A stretch of 5,015 nt of DNA from Leucobacter sp. (lineage in GTDB: Bacteria; Actinomycetota; Actinomycetes; Actinomycetales; Microbacteriaceae), in contig JAGNOB010000182.1 of assembly GCA_017990305.1 (NCBI GenBank), positions 1-5,015 of the forward strand, given 5' to 3'. Position numbers and translations under genes: made by a program. Positions 1-5,015 of the stretch are shown piece by piece. Each line of letters starts with the position of its first letter. Position 1 is the stretch's first letter. The notes under the pieces are model-generated. The model was given only the letters and a program-made list of their open reading frames with translations, was not told where the DNA came from and did not search any database.

Positions 1-167
1 AGCCGGGGCTCGGGTTTACCCATGAGTACGGTGACGTTGTCACGATCCGCAGTCGGCACCTCGGCGCACTGCAGAACAGGGTACGAAGAATGTCGGAGCT
101 TGAGCCGTGGACAGTCGGTCTGCGGGAGTTCATGCTCGGCCAGCGGCGGATCGCGGCCGCGGCATAG
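1..167 (+). CDS. C-terminal fragment of a probable fumarylacetoacetate hydrolase (FAH) family protein, cut by the window start
   Basis: An open frame enters from the left edge (first full codon at 3) and ends with TAG at 165-167, giving 54 visible residues. The stretch GDVVTIRSRHLGALQNRV followed by a PWTVGLREFM segment resembles the C-terminus of FAH-family enzymes, where a GD(V/I)V strand, an LG-x-L-x-N-x-V turn and a W(T/D)FG(I/V)-x-x-LM tail are common. The catalytic core lies outside the window, so metal-binding residues cannot be checked. FAH-family hydrolases cleave 2,4-diketo acids. In non-phosphorylating L-fucose catabolism one of them splits 2,4-diketo-3-deoxy-L-fuconate into pyruvate and lactate, which would suit the downstream genes; this assignment is inference from context. 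The gene is followed by a strong hairpin and a separate promoter region, so it is probably in its own transcription unit. The reading frame is quite secure; the family is only moderately so. Confidence 0.6.
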   Translation, partial: PGLGFTHEYGDVVTIRSRHLGALQNRVRRMSELEPWTVGLREFMLGQRRIAAAA

Positions 168-181
168 CGCTACAACGTTGG

Positions 182-232
182 GCCGCGAGCGCGGGGTGAG
201 AGTGGCGATAACTCTCACCCCGCGCTCGCGGC
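182..232 (+). terminator. Perfect 22-bp stem-loop, likely transcription terminator of the upstream gene
   Basis: Positions 182-203 are the exact reverse complement of 211-232, with a 7-nt loop (GGCGATA, 204-210). The hairpin begins 14 nt after the TAG of the left-edge gene and is very GC-rich at its base. No real T-run follows on either strand (ATTTGAAG on the + side), so it would be a U-less, I-shaped hairpin of the kind often proposed as a terminator in actinobacteria. It insulates the downstream operon from the left-edge gene. A role in mRNA 3'-end protection is also possible. Confidence 0.75.
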
Positions 233-276
233 ATTTGAAGGACATGTGTGACGTATCGACACGAAATGGGCGTCAT

Positions 277-305
277 TTGCCCTAAGGTCACACGTATGAT
301 GTAAT
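277..305 (+). promoter_or_regulatory. Candidate sigma-70-type promoter of the sugar uptake/catabolism operon
   Basis: TTGCCC (277-282) and TGTAAT (300-305) are separated by 17 bp and match the TTGACA/TATAAT consensus at 4/6 and 5/6 positions. Transcription would start near 312 and leave a leader of about 50 nt before the ATG at 363. The 283-315 stretch is clearly AT-richer than its surroundings. Overlapping alternatives for the -10 are TATGAT (295-300) and TATATT (309-314), so the region looks like a promoter but the exact hexamers are uncertain. A short inverted repeat, GGGC (268-271) with GCCC (279-282), overlaps the -35 and could be a regulator contact. Confidence 0.4.
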
Positions 306-312
306 AACTATA

Positions 313-324
313 TTCCGACCGGAA
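313..324. promoter_or_regulatory. Candidate operator palindrome at the predicted transcription start
   Basis: TTCCG (313-317) and CGGAA (320-324) form a 5-bp inverted repeat with a 2-bp spacer, just downstream of the best -10 candidates. A dimeric repressor (LacI- or GntR-type are usual for sugar operons) bound here would block initiation. No regulator gene is in the window, so the binding factor is unknown. Such a short palindrome can occur by chance. Confidence 0.25.
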
Positions 325-331
325 CACCAGT

Positions 332-342
332 CGTCAATGACG
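332..342. promoter_or_regulatory. Second short palindrome in the leader (possible operator)
   Basis: CGTCA (332-336) and TGACG (338-342) are inverted around a single A, 20 bp upstream of the start codon. It lies in the untranslated leader next to the palindrome at 313-324. It might be a second operator site or a small RNA structure. Nothing else in the sequence supports it. Confidence 0.18.
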
Positions 343-351
343 TCGACCAGC

Positions 352-357
352 AAAGGA
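352..357 (+). promoter_or_regulatory. Ribosome binding site of the solute-binding protein gene
   Basis: AAAGGA lies 5 nt upstream of the ATG at 363. It matches part of the anti-Shine-Dalgarno complement and supports this start, which also places a standard lipoprotein signal peptide at the N-terminus. Confidence 0.6.
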
Positions 358-362
358 CCGAC

Positions 363-1724
363 ATGCAAAAGTCAAGAATCTTCCGCCGCACTCCGCTGCT
401 CACTGCGGGCGCTCTGCTCCTTGCGGGCACGTTTGCGCTCACCGGTTGCGCCCCGGGGGCGTCTGGGGGAGCAGCCAACTCGGAGTTCGGCTTCGATGCC
501 GCAGAGCAGGTTGAAGGCAGCCCCATCACGGTGTGGGTGGATGCCTCTCGCGAGCCCGCCATCACCGCCTTCCGCGAAGCGCATCCCGATATCCCGATCG
601 AGTACGAGGTCTACGACGGCAACGCCGGCGGATCGGGCACGTTCCAGACGAAGGTCGCCCTCATGGACCAGTCGGGTGAGGGGTGGCCGGACGTGGTCTT
701 CTCTTCACAGCAGAACGACGCGATCTGGGCCTCCCAGGAGAACAGCGGAGTGCAGCCGTACGCCGCGCCGCTCAACAAGGGCCTGTTCGATGAGGAGTTC
801 CTGTCGGGGTTCGCTGAGGGCTCGCTCGATTATGGAACCGTCGACGGCACGGTCTATGGCCTGCGCAACGACCTCGCCCAGGTAGTCACCTATTACAACC
901 AGGGTCTTCTCGATGAGTTTGGCTACGAAGTACCGACCACGTGGGAAGAGTATGGCGAGCTCGGCGACAAGCTTGCCAAAGAGCACCCCGGGTACATCCT
1001 CGGCAGCCTCGGCGACGCCTTCATGACCTACGTCTACTACGCCGGCACCGAGTCTCCCGTGTTCCAGGCCGAGGGAACCGAGTTCTCGACCGACACGAGC
1101 GACAAGAACGCCCAGAAGATCACGAAGATCCTCGACGGCATGCTCGAGAACGGCACGATCGTGCAGGACAGCTTCTTCAGCGCGACCTTCGCTGAGAAGT
1201 ACGCCGACAAGATCGTCGCCCTCCCCGGCCCGGTCTGGTACACCGGTTCGATCTTCCAGGGAGCCCTCGAGGTGCCCGCAGGCCAGATCGGCGTAGCGCC
1301 CCCGCTCACCTGGGAAGGTGGCGAGGTCGCGACAGGCAACGTGGGTGGCGGCATCTGGTACGCGTCGAGCCACAGCAAGAACCTCGAGGCGGTCACTGAA
1401 TTCCTGACCTTCGCCACGAGCGCGCCCGAATTCCAGGTAGAGGCTTCGGCCGCCTACCCCGCGTACACAACCGCGGCTGACGGCTGGCTCGCGAAGCTCG
1501 ACGAGACGAACTACTTCGTGAACGAGGACTTCCAGGAGGTCATGAAGACCGCTGCAGACTCGATCTGGCCCGGCTGGTCGGTGACCAAGTGGAGCCCCGA
1601 GACCGCCTGGGCAACCGTGGTGATCCCCGGTATCGCTGAGGGCAAGAGCATCGAGTCCTTGCTTCCAGAGTGGGAAGAGAAGCTCAAGAACGAAGCCACC
1701 GTCAACGGATACACGGTGAAGTAA
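363..1724 (+). CDS. Sugar ABC transporter solute-binding lipoprotein (CUT1 type)
   Basis: This 453-residue protein should capture a sugar outside the membrane and deliver it to the two permeases encoded next. A lipoprotein signal is visible: basic residues K3, R5, R8 and R9, a hydrophobic stretch at about 11-26, and the lipobox L26-T-G-C29, so the mature protein should be lipid-anchored at Cys29. The remainder has the layout of family 1 extracellular solute-binding proteins: an early strand ITVWVDASREPAITAF, a WPDVVF segment, and the YYNQGLLDEFGY...VPTTWEEY stretch at about 177-197, which is typical of carbohydrate binders. Length is normal for the family. An AAAGGA ribosome site precedes the ATG. 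It is the first gene of the operon, as usual for the most highly expressed transporter component. L-fucose or a related sugar is inferred from the enzymes downstream; ligand residues cannot be identified by eye. Confidence 0.95.
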   Translation: MQKSRIFRRTPLLTAGALLLAGTFALTGCAPGASGGAANSEFGFDAAEQVEGSPITVWVDASREPAITAFREAHPDIPIEYEVYDGNAGGSGTFQTKVALMDQSGEGWPDVVFSSQQNDAIWASQENSGVQPYAAPLNKGLFDEEFLSGFAEGSLDYGTVDGTVYGLRNDLAQVVTYYNQGLLDEFGYEVPTTWEEYGELGDKLAKEHPGYILGSLGDAFMTYVYYAGTESPVFQAEGTEFSTDTSDKNAQKITKILDGMLENGTIVQDSFFSATFAEKYADKIVALPGPVWYTGSIFQGALEVPAGQIGVAPPLTWEGGEVATGNVGGGIWYASSHSKNLEAVTEFLTFATSAPEFQVEASAAYPAYTTAADGWLAKLDETNYFVNEDFQEVMKTAADSIWPGWSVTKWSPETAWATVVIPGIAEGKSIESLLPEWEEKLKNEATVNGYTVK

Positions 1725-2672
1725 GTGTCAGAGACCCGCACGCTCCTGATCGCCGACGCGACCCGCAACGGGTCGCGTCGGCGCCGGGCCGCCCCGAAGC
1801 TCGCGCTGCTCAGGCGGCGCGAGGCCCGGTTCGGTCAATTCTTCATCAGCGGCTACACGCTGCTGCTGTTCGCGTTTGGTATCGTCCCCGCGCTCTACGC
1901 GCTGTACCTCTCGTTCACGCGAGACGGCGCGTTTGTCGGCTTCGATAACTTCGCCAGAATCTTCGCCGACTACCGGTTCTTGCCGGCCGCCGGACACGTC
2001 GCAATCTACATTTTGTTCTGGCTTGTCAGCCTCATCGTGATTGTCGTCGCGCTCGCGCTGATCGTCCACGCGATCCGGGTTCGGTGGGTCTCAGCGAGCG
2101 TGCGGTTCCTGTACTACATCCCCGGAGCCATTGCCGGTGCATCGAGCGTCATGCTGTGGCTCTTCCTCCTCGACCCGACGGTGAGCCCGGTTGCCGGACT
2201 GCTGCGCGGGATGGGGATGGACACGCTCGTGCGCACCGTCTCAATCGACAACCTTCCGGTCATCTTCACGATTATTGCCTTCTGGACCGGCGCCGGAAGC
2301 TGGATCGTCATTATGTACGGTGCGCTCAACAACATCGACACCGAGGTGATGGAAGCCGCACGTATCGACGGGGCGAACGCGGTGCAGACCGCGTGGCACA
2401 TCCAGCTCCCGATGATGACGAAGTGGATCTCCTACATGGGGGTGATGAGCCTTGCGGCAGGCACGCAACTCTTTGTCGAACCGCGAATACTCTCGCAGGC
2501 GACGCGAGGCGTGGTGCCAGAGGACTACTCGCTCAACCAACTCGCGTATCTCTACGCGTTTCGGCAGAACGACTTCTCTGGATCCGCTGCGATCTCAATC
2601 GTGCTGCTCGCCATCGCGCTGATCCTCTCGTCGGTCTTTATCTTCCGCGGAAAGTTGTTTGAAAGTGACTAG
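1725..2672 (+). CDS. Sugar ABC transporter permease 1 (MalF/UgpA-like, CUT1)
   Basis: This is an inner-membrane permease of 315 residues. About six hydrophobic segments are visible, roughly at 40-62, 91-114, 129-150, 177-201, 235-253 and 287-308. The cytoplasmic EAA loop that contacts the ATPase is clear: E210-A-A-R-I-D-G216, ending in I226-Q-L-P229. Its first-permease position and its basic N-terminus with an SRRRR run match MalF/UgpA-like subunits, which pair with a MalG-like partner. The start is GTG at 1725, immediately after the TAA of the binding-protein gene. The preceding codon in this frame is that stop, and no ATG, GTG or TTG follows before the first membrane segment, so the start is nearly forced. 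The only Shine-Dalgarno-like sequence is a weak GGTGAAG within the preceding codons, which suggests translational coupling. Codons about 10-20 form a perfect 15-bp hairpin, listed separately. Confidence 0.95.
   Translation: MSETRTLLIADATRNGSRRRRAAPKLALLRRREARFGQFFISGYTLLLFAFGIVPALYALYLSFTRDGAFVGFDNFARIFADYRFLPAAGHVAIYILFWLVSLIVIVVALALIVHAIRVRWVSASVRFLYYIPGAIAGASSVMLWLFLLDPTVSPVAGLLRGMGMDTLVRTVSIDNLPVIFTIIAFWTGAGSWIVIMYGALNNIDTEVMEAARIDGANAVQTAWHIQLPMMTKWISYMGVMSLAAGTQLFVEPRILSQATRGVVPEDYSLNQLAYLYAFRQNDFSGSAAISIVLLAIALILSSVFIFRGKLFESD
1751..1783 (+). repeat. Perfect 15-bp inverted repeat (3-nt loop) inside the 5' end of permease 1
   Basis: CGCCGACGCGACCCG (1751-1765) is the exact reverse complement of 1769-1783, with loop CAA at 1766-1768. 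It lies 26 nt after the stop codon of the binding-protein gene and starts 26 nt after the first base of the permease GTG. Transcribed, it would be a very stable GC-rich hairpin. Its place between the genes for an abundant binding protein and a scarce permease resembles intercistronic hairpins that stabilise upstream mRNA or dampen downstream expression, as in malE-malF of enterobacteria. Here, however, it is within coding sequence. The structure is certain; its role is inference. Confidence 0.7.
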
Positions 2673-3585
2673 CCAAACACTCAATAAGAAGCGCGCCAAC
2701 GTGGCGCGCGCATCCGCGGACCCGAAACAGTGGCTCACGCGAGTGACAATCGGCATCGTGCTCATCGGCTTTGCGGTCTTCTTCATCCTGCCGATCGTGT
2801 GGCTGCTGCTCGCGCCGACGAAGAGCGCGAAGGAGCTGCTGCTTGACGGGCCATTTTCGTTTGGTTCATTCGAGCAGCTCGGCGCAAACTGGAGCTCGCT
2901 GCTCGGGTTCCAAGACGGCGTGTTTCTCACCTGGATCGGCAACTCAACCCTGTACTCGTTCGGCGCGATCATCATCATGCTGCTCGTCACGATCCCTGCC
3001 GGGTATGCGCTTGCGCTGACCGACTTCCGTGGGCGGAAGACGCTCCTCATGACGACCCTCGTCGTGATGCTCATCCCGAACACTGCGCTCGTGCTTCCGA
3101 TCTTCCTCGAGCTCTCCGCGCTGAAGCTCATCGGCACACCGCTCGCCGTGATCCTGCCGTTCTCGTTCTACCCGTTCGGCGTGTACCTCACGTACATCTA
3201 CTTCTCGACCACCGTGTCACGAGACCTGCTGAACGCCGCCCGAATCGATGGCGCTGGGGAGTTCCGTGTGTTCGCGCAGATCGCGATGCCGCTCGCGGCA
3301 CCCGTCATCGCGCTCACCGCATTCTTCAACTTCACGGCGAACTGGAACAACTACTTCCTCCCGTTCCTCATGGTCGGAGGCACGAAGGCTCCCGTGCAGG
3401 TGGGGCTCGCGAACATGCTGGCGAACGTCCCACAGTTCAACCCGACGACCGCGGCGACGAGTGTCATCGAGCTTCCCACCCTCGCCCTCGCGACGCTGCT
3501 TTCGATCCTCCCGATCCTCGTGATCTTCCTGTTTAGCCAGCGCTTCCTTGTGAGCGGCATGACTGCGGGCGGGACGAAGGGATGA
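2665..3585 (+). CDS. Sugar ABC transporter permease 2 (MalG/UgpE-like, CUT1)
   Basis: This second inner-membrane permease has 306 residues from GTG at 2665. Hydrophobic segments lie at roughly 27-50, 95-118, 126-150, 158-180, 209-236 and 270-292. The EAA-like loop reads NAARIDGAGEF (from N190) and ends I206-A-M-P209; N replaces the usual E. The C-terminus QRFLVSGMTAGGTKG is the ending characteristic of MalG-like subunits (QR-(Y/F)-x-x-x-G-(L/M)-TAGAVKG), which fixes the family well. The gene overlaps permease 1 by 8 nt. An alternative TTG start at 2659 adds two residues; GGAAAG at 2649-2654 is 4 nt from that TTG and 10 nt from the GTG, so the choice is not settled. No ATPase gene follows: the frame ends in the ATGA overlap with the mutarotase gene. 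A shared MsiK-type ATPase encoded elsewhere, common in actinobacteria, is the probable energiser. Confidence 0.95.
   Translation: MTSQTLNKKRANVARASADPKQWLTRVTIGIVLIGFAVFFILPIVWLLLAPTKSAKELLLDGPFSFGSFEQLGANWSSLLGFQDGVFLTWIGNSTLYSFGAIIIMLLVTIPAGYALALTDFRGRKTLLMTTLVVMLIPNTALVLPIFLELSALKLIGTPLAVILPFSFYPFGVYLTYIYFSTTVSRDLLNAARIDGAGEFRVFAQIAMPLAAPVIALTAFFNFTANWNNYFLPFLMVGGTKAPVQVGLANMLANVPQFNPTTAATSVIELPTLALATLLSILPILVIFLFSQRFLVSGMTAGGTKG
2691..2709 (+). repeat. Perfect 8-bp hairpin near the start of permease 2
   Basis: GCGCGCCA (2691-2698) pairs exactly with TGGCGCGC (2702-2709) around a 3-nt loop (ACG). It begins 26 nt after the first base of the GTG at 2665, the same offset as the larger hairpin in permease 1. 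It is fully inside coding sequence. On its own it could be a chance product of GC-rich codons. Confidence 0.4.
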
Positions 3586-3932
3586 GCGGCCACCCGATCC
3601 AGGGCGGTGCCGCTCGCCGGTTCGGCTTCGTAGTGAACGTGCGCCCTGAGAAGCGCGCGGAATACCTCGAACTGCACCGCGCCGTCTGGCCCCGTGTTGA
3701 GGCCGCGATGAGCGAGAACGGCATGCGCAACTACTCGATCTTCGTCATCGACGACACGTTGTTCGGCGTGTACGACTATGTCGGAGATGACTACGATGCC
3801 GACATGGCGCGGGTGCAGGCCGATGAAACCAGCCAGGAGTGGTGGACGTACACTGGCCCCTGTCAGGTTCCCTTTGGAGACACTGACGCGACCGGCTGGC
3901 GAGAGATGGAGATGGCGTGGCACATGGATTGA
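3582..3932 (+). CDS. L-rhamnose mutarotase (RhaM/YiiL) family protein, probably an L-fucose-type mutarotase
   Basis: This small cytosolic enzyme of 116 residues should interconvert the alpha and beta anomers of a 6-deoxy sugar, speeding supply of the form used by the dehydrogenase. Compared with E. coli RhaM (104 aa), the motif EYQRRHxxIWPEL corresponds here to E27-Y-L-E-L-H-R-A-V-W-P37, keeping the Tyr (Y28) and the catalytic His (H32) with the same spacing. The segment GxxNYxI(Y/F) appears as G47-M-R-N-Y-S-I-F54, and the conserved WW pair follows as Q85-E-W-W88. About ten extra N-terminal residues precede the first strand. The ATG overlaps the permease 2 stop (ATGA, 3582-3585), and GGGA at 3571-3574 offers a 7-nt-spaced ribosome site. 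The neighbouring aldo/keto reductase favours fucose over rhamnose as the substrate; this is inference, since the family covers both. Confidence 0.9.
   Translation: MSGHPIQGGAARRFGFVVNVRPEKRAEYLELHRAVWPRVEAAMSENGMRNYSIFVIDDTLFGVYDYVGDDYDADMARVQADETSQEWWTYTGPCQVPFGDTDATGWREMEMAWHMD
3908..3911 (+). promoter_or_regulatory. Ribosome binding site deciding the amidohydrolase start
   Basis: GGAG lies 5 nt before the GTG at 3917 and 17 nt before an alternative in-frame TTG at 3929. The TTG would give a neat TTGA overlap with the mutarotase stop, but it is too far from this site, so GTG is preferred. Confidence 0.5.
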
Positions 3933-4783
3933 CGCCAGGGTTCACCGACGCGCACTGCCACCTGTGGGATCTTGCTGCGACGCCGCAAGAGTGGATTGAC
4001 CCTGCGACGATGAGCGCGATCGACCGAGACTTCGCCGTGGCGGATCTCGACGGGGTGCTCGCGGAGCACGGTGGCAGGCGGGCCGTGCTCGTGCAGGCGA
4101 ATAACACGCTCGCCGAGACCCGGTTCCTGCTTGATGCTGCCGCAGCCTCGACCAACGATCACGTGGTGGTCGGGTGGGTCGATGTCGCGGCTGACGTGCC
4201 GGCACAGCTTGCCGACTTCGAACAGCACTCCGCGGCGGAGCGGCTCGTCGGCGTGCGCCATCTCGCGCACGTTGACCCGGACCCGCAGTGGCTCGCGCGG
4301 CGCGACGTGGTGACCGGACTCAAAGCCCTTGCGCGCGCAGGGATGAGCTTTGACCTTGTCGTGCGTGCGCACCAACTGCCACACGCTGCGATCCTCGCGG
4401 AGCAAGTGCCTGAGCTGAGGCTGGTGCTTGACCACCTCGGCAATCCGCCTGCGGAAGGCAGCGCAAGGCAGCAGTGGGGTGCAGACCTGCAACGGTTGGC
4501 GCAGTATCCAAATGTTGCCGCAAAGGTTTCCGGTCTTGAGCCGGCATCGGGTGCGTCCGAGCGCGCACTCACCGCGGTTGATGCAACCGTGGATATCGCG
4601 CTGGAAACGTTCGGCCCCACACGGCTCATGTTTGGTTCGGACTGGCCGCTGGTGCGGCTCAGCGACGGTGGCTACGCGGGCTGGCTTGAGCGGGTTCGCC
4701 GGGCGACCGCCGCGCTGTCAGCTAACGAGCGCGGCCATATCTTCAGTGGCACCGCGCAGACGTTCTACGGAATCGCGCTGTGA
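3917..4783 (+). CDS. Amidohydrolase family protein (COG3618 type), probable L-fuconolactonase
   Basis: This 288-residue cytosolic TIM-barrel hydrolase likely opens L-fuconolactone to L-fuconate, the second oxidative step. It carries the metal-site signature of the amidohydrolase superfamily at the N-terminus, D11-A-H13-C-H15-L-W-D. It also has the hallmarks of the COG3618/Amidohydrolase_2 group: HQLPHAAILAEQVP before L-V-L-D172-H173-L-G-N-P177, then YPNVAAKVSGL, then F239-G-S-D242-W-P244, where the Asp is the expected catalytic/metal ligand. Length is typical. Relatives include L-rhamnono-lactonase and 2-pyrone-4,6-dicarboxylate lactonase; the mutarotase and aldo/keto reductase neighbours argue for a sugar lactone. 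The GTG start (3917) overlaps the mutarotase gene by 16 nt and is backed by GGAG 5 nt upstream; a TTG at 3929 is the alternative. It overlaps the next gene through GTGA. Confidence 0.9.
   Translation: MAHGLTPGFTDAHCHLWDLAATPQEWIDPATMSAIDRDFAVADLDGVLAEHGGRRAVLVQANNTLAETRFLLDAAAASTNDHVVVGWVDVAADVPAQLADFEQHSAAERLVGVRHLAHVDPDPQWLARRDVVTGLKALARAGMSFDLVVRAHQLPHAAILAEQVPELRLVLDHLGNPPAEGSARQQWGADLQRLAQYPNVAAKVSGLEPASGASERALTAVDATVDIALETFGPTRLMFGSDWPLVRLSDGGYAGWLERVRRATAALSANERGHIFSGTAQTFYGIAL
4769..4772 (+). promoter_or_regulatory. Ribosome binding site of the aldo/keto reductase gene
   Basis: GGAA stands 7 nt upstream of the GTG at 4780, within the last codons of the amidohydrolase gene. It supports the GTGA overlapping start. 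Confidence 0.4.
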
Positions 4784-5015
4784 GCAGCTCGTTGACTCGT
4801 CGGCGGCTCGGCCAGACTGACGCGTGGGTCACAGAAGTGGGGTTCGGCGGCGCCTCTCTCGGCAACCTGTACCGGGAAACGACCGATGCTGAAGCCCAAG
4901 GTGCCGTCGTGGCTGCCTGGGACGAGGGTATTCGTGCGTTTGATACCGCGCCGCACTACGGACTCGGGCTGTCGGAGCGACGCCTCGGTGAGGCTCTCTC
5001 CAGCTTCCCCCGTGA
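4780..5015 (+). CDS. Aldo/keto reductase, probable L-fucose dehydrogenase (D-threo-aldose 1-dehydrogenase), 5' part only
   Basis: The first 78 residues are in the window and the frame runs off the right edge. The N-terminus RRRLGQTDAWVTEVGFGGASLGNLY is the opening of the aldo/keto reductase barrel. The segment GIRAFDTAPHYG (50-61) contains the catalytic Asp55 and Tyr60, and LGLSERRLGEAL follows. The (F)DTAPHYG-x-GLSE-x-x-LG form is characteristic of the subgroup that includes L-fucose/D-threo-aldose dehydrogenase and pyridoxal 4-dehydrogenase. The catalytic Lys and His lie beyond the window. The expected reaction is NAD(P)+-dependent oxidation of L-fucose (or D-arabinose, L-galactose) to the aldonolactone, the substrate of the lactonase just upstream. 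The GTG start overlaps that gene by 4 nt (GTGA) and has GGAA 7 nt upstream. Pyridoxal dehydrogenase is the main alternative by sequence but does not suit the neighbours. Confidence 0.88.
   Translation, partial: MSSSLTRRRLGQTDAWVTEVGFGGASLGNLYRETTDAEAQGAVVAAWDEGIRAFDTAPHYGLGLSERRLGEALSSFPR

Noticed and set aside
22..285. 87-codon + strand frame covering the left edge and the hairpin
   Set aside because: It runs through the perfect inverted repeat and has a low-complexity translation; the overlapping frame ending at 167 looks like a real protein C-terminus.
337..885. 182-codon + strand frame overlapping the start of the binding-protein gene
   Set aside because: Its Arg/Ser-rich translation is typical of an out-of-frame shadow, and the lipoprotein frame is unambiguous.
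705..1373. Long minus-strand open frame (222 codons) opposite the binding-protein gene
   Set aside because: It is antisense to a clearly recognisable solute-binding protein, its translation resembles no family, and long antisense frames are expected in GC-rich coding DNA.
4196..4205. Palindrome GTGCCGGCAC inside the amidohydrolase gene
   Set aside because: It is a 10-bp palindrome within solid coding sequence, with no spacing or context suggesting a regulatory site.
3863..4492. Minus-strand open frame (209 codons) opposite the amidohydrolase
   Set aside because: The + strand frame carries the amidohydrolase metal motifs; the antisense translation has no recognisable motif and spans a gene overlap.
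1..5015. tRNA, rRNA, CRISPR array, insertion sequence or phage/defence genes
   Set aside because: No regularly spaced repeats, no transposase-like frame, no tRNA-like cloverleaf and no terminal repeats were seen; the window is filled with one metabolic operon.

Overview
The window comes from a GC-rich genome. It reads as part of a deoxy-sugar uptake and oxidation locus of a high-GC Gram-positive bacterium (Actinomycetota, possibly Microbacteriaceae). The reasons are strong G/C third-position bias, GTG starts, tightly overlapping genes, a lipoprotein solute-binding protein, and a CUT1-type sugar ABC transporter with no ATPase gene next to its permeases. The lineage is an inference from these features, not from a marker gene.

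Layout, all genes on the + strand. Positions 1-167 hold the 3' end of an open frame whose last 54 residues resemble the C-terminus of fumarylacetoacetate hydrolase (FAH) family enzymes. A perfect 22-bp inverted repeat (182-232) follows and probably ends that transcript. The rest of the 195-bp gap holds a plausible promoter (277-305) and small palindromes that could be operators. A single gene train then runs to the window end: solute-binding lipoprotein (363-1724), permease 1 (1725-2672), permease 2 (about 2665-3585), a RhaM-like mutarotase (3582-3932), a COG3618-type amidohydrolase/sugar lactonase (3917-4783), and the first 78 codons of an aldo/keto reductase of the L-fucose dehydrogenase (D-threo-aldose 1-dehydrogenase) type (4780-5015). 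Every junction is a zero gap or an overlap, so this is almost certainly one translationally coupled operon.

Together the genes fit non-phosphorylating use of L-fucose or a stereochemically similar sugar such as D-arabinose or L-galactose. The binding protein and permeases import the sugar, the mutarotase equilibrates its anomers, the aldo/keto reductase oxidises it to the lactone, and the amidohydrolase opens the lactone to the aldonate. In the known pathway a dehydratase, a second dehydrogenase and an FAH-family hydrolase then yield pyruvate and lactate. The fragment at the left edge would fit that last step. Substrate identity is inferred from gene content, not proven.

The catabolic system itself is known biology. 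The least expected features are at the RNA and translation level. The binding protein and permease 1 share one reading frame and are separated only by a TAA. A perfect 15-bp hairpin sits inside the start of permease 1, and a perfect 8-bp hairpin lies at the same offset (26 nt past the GTG) in permease 2.
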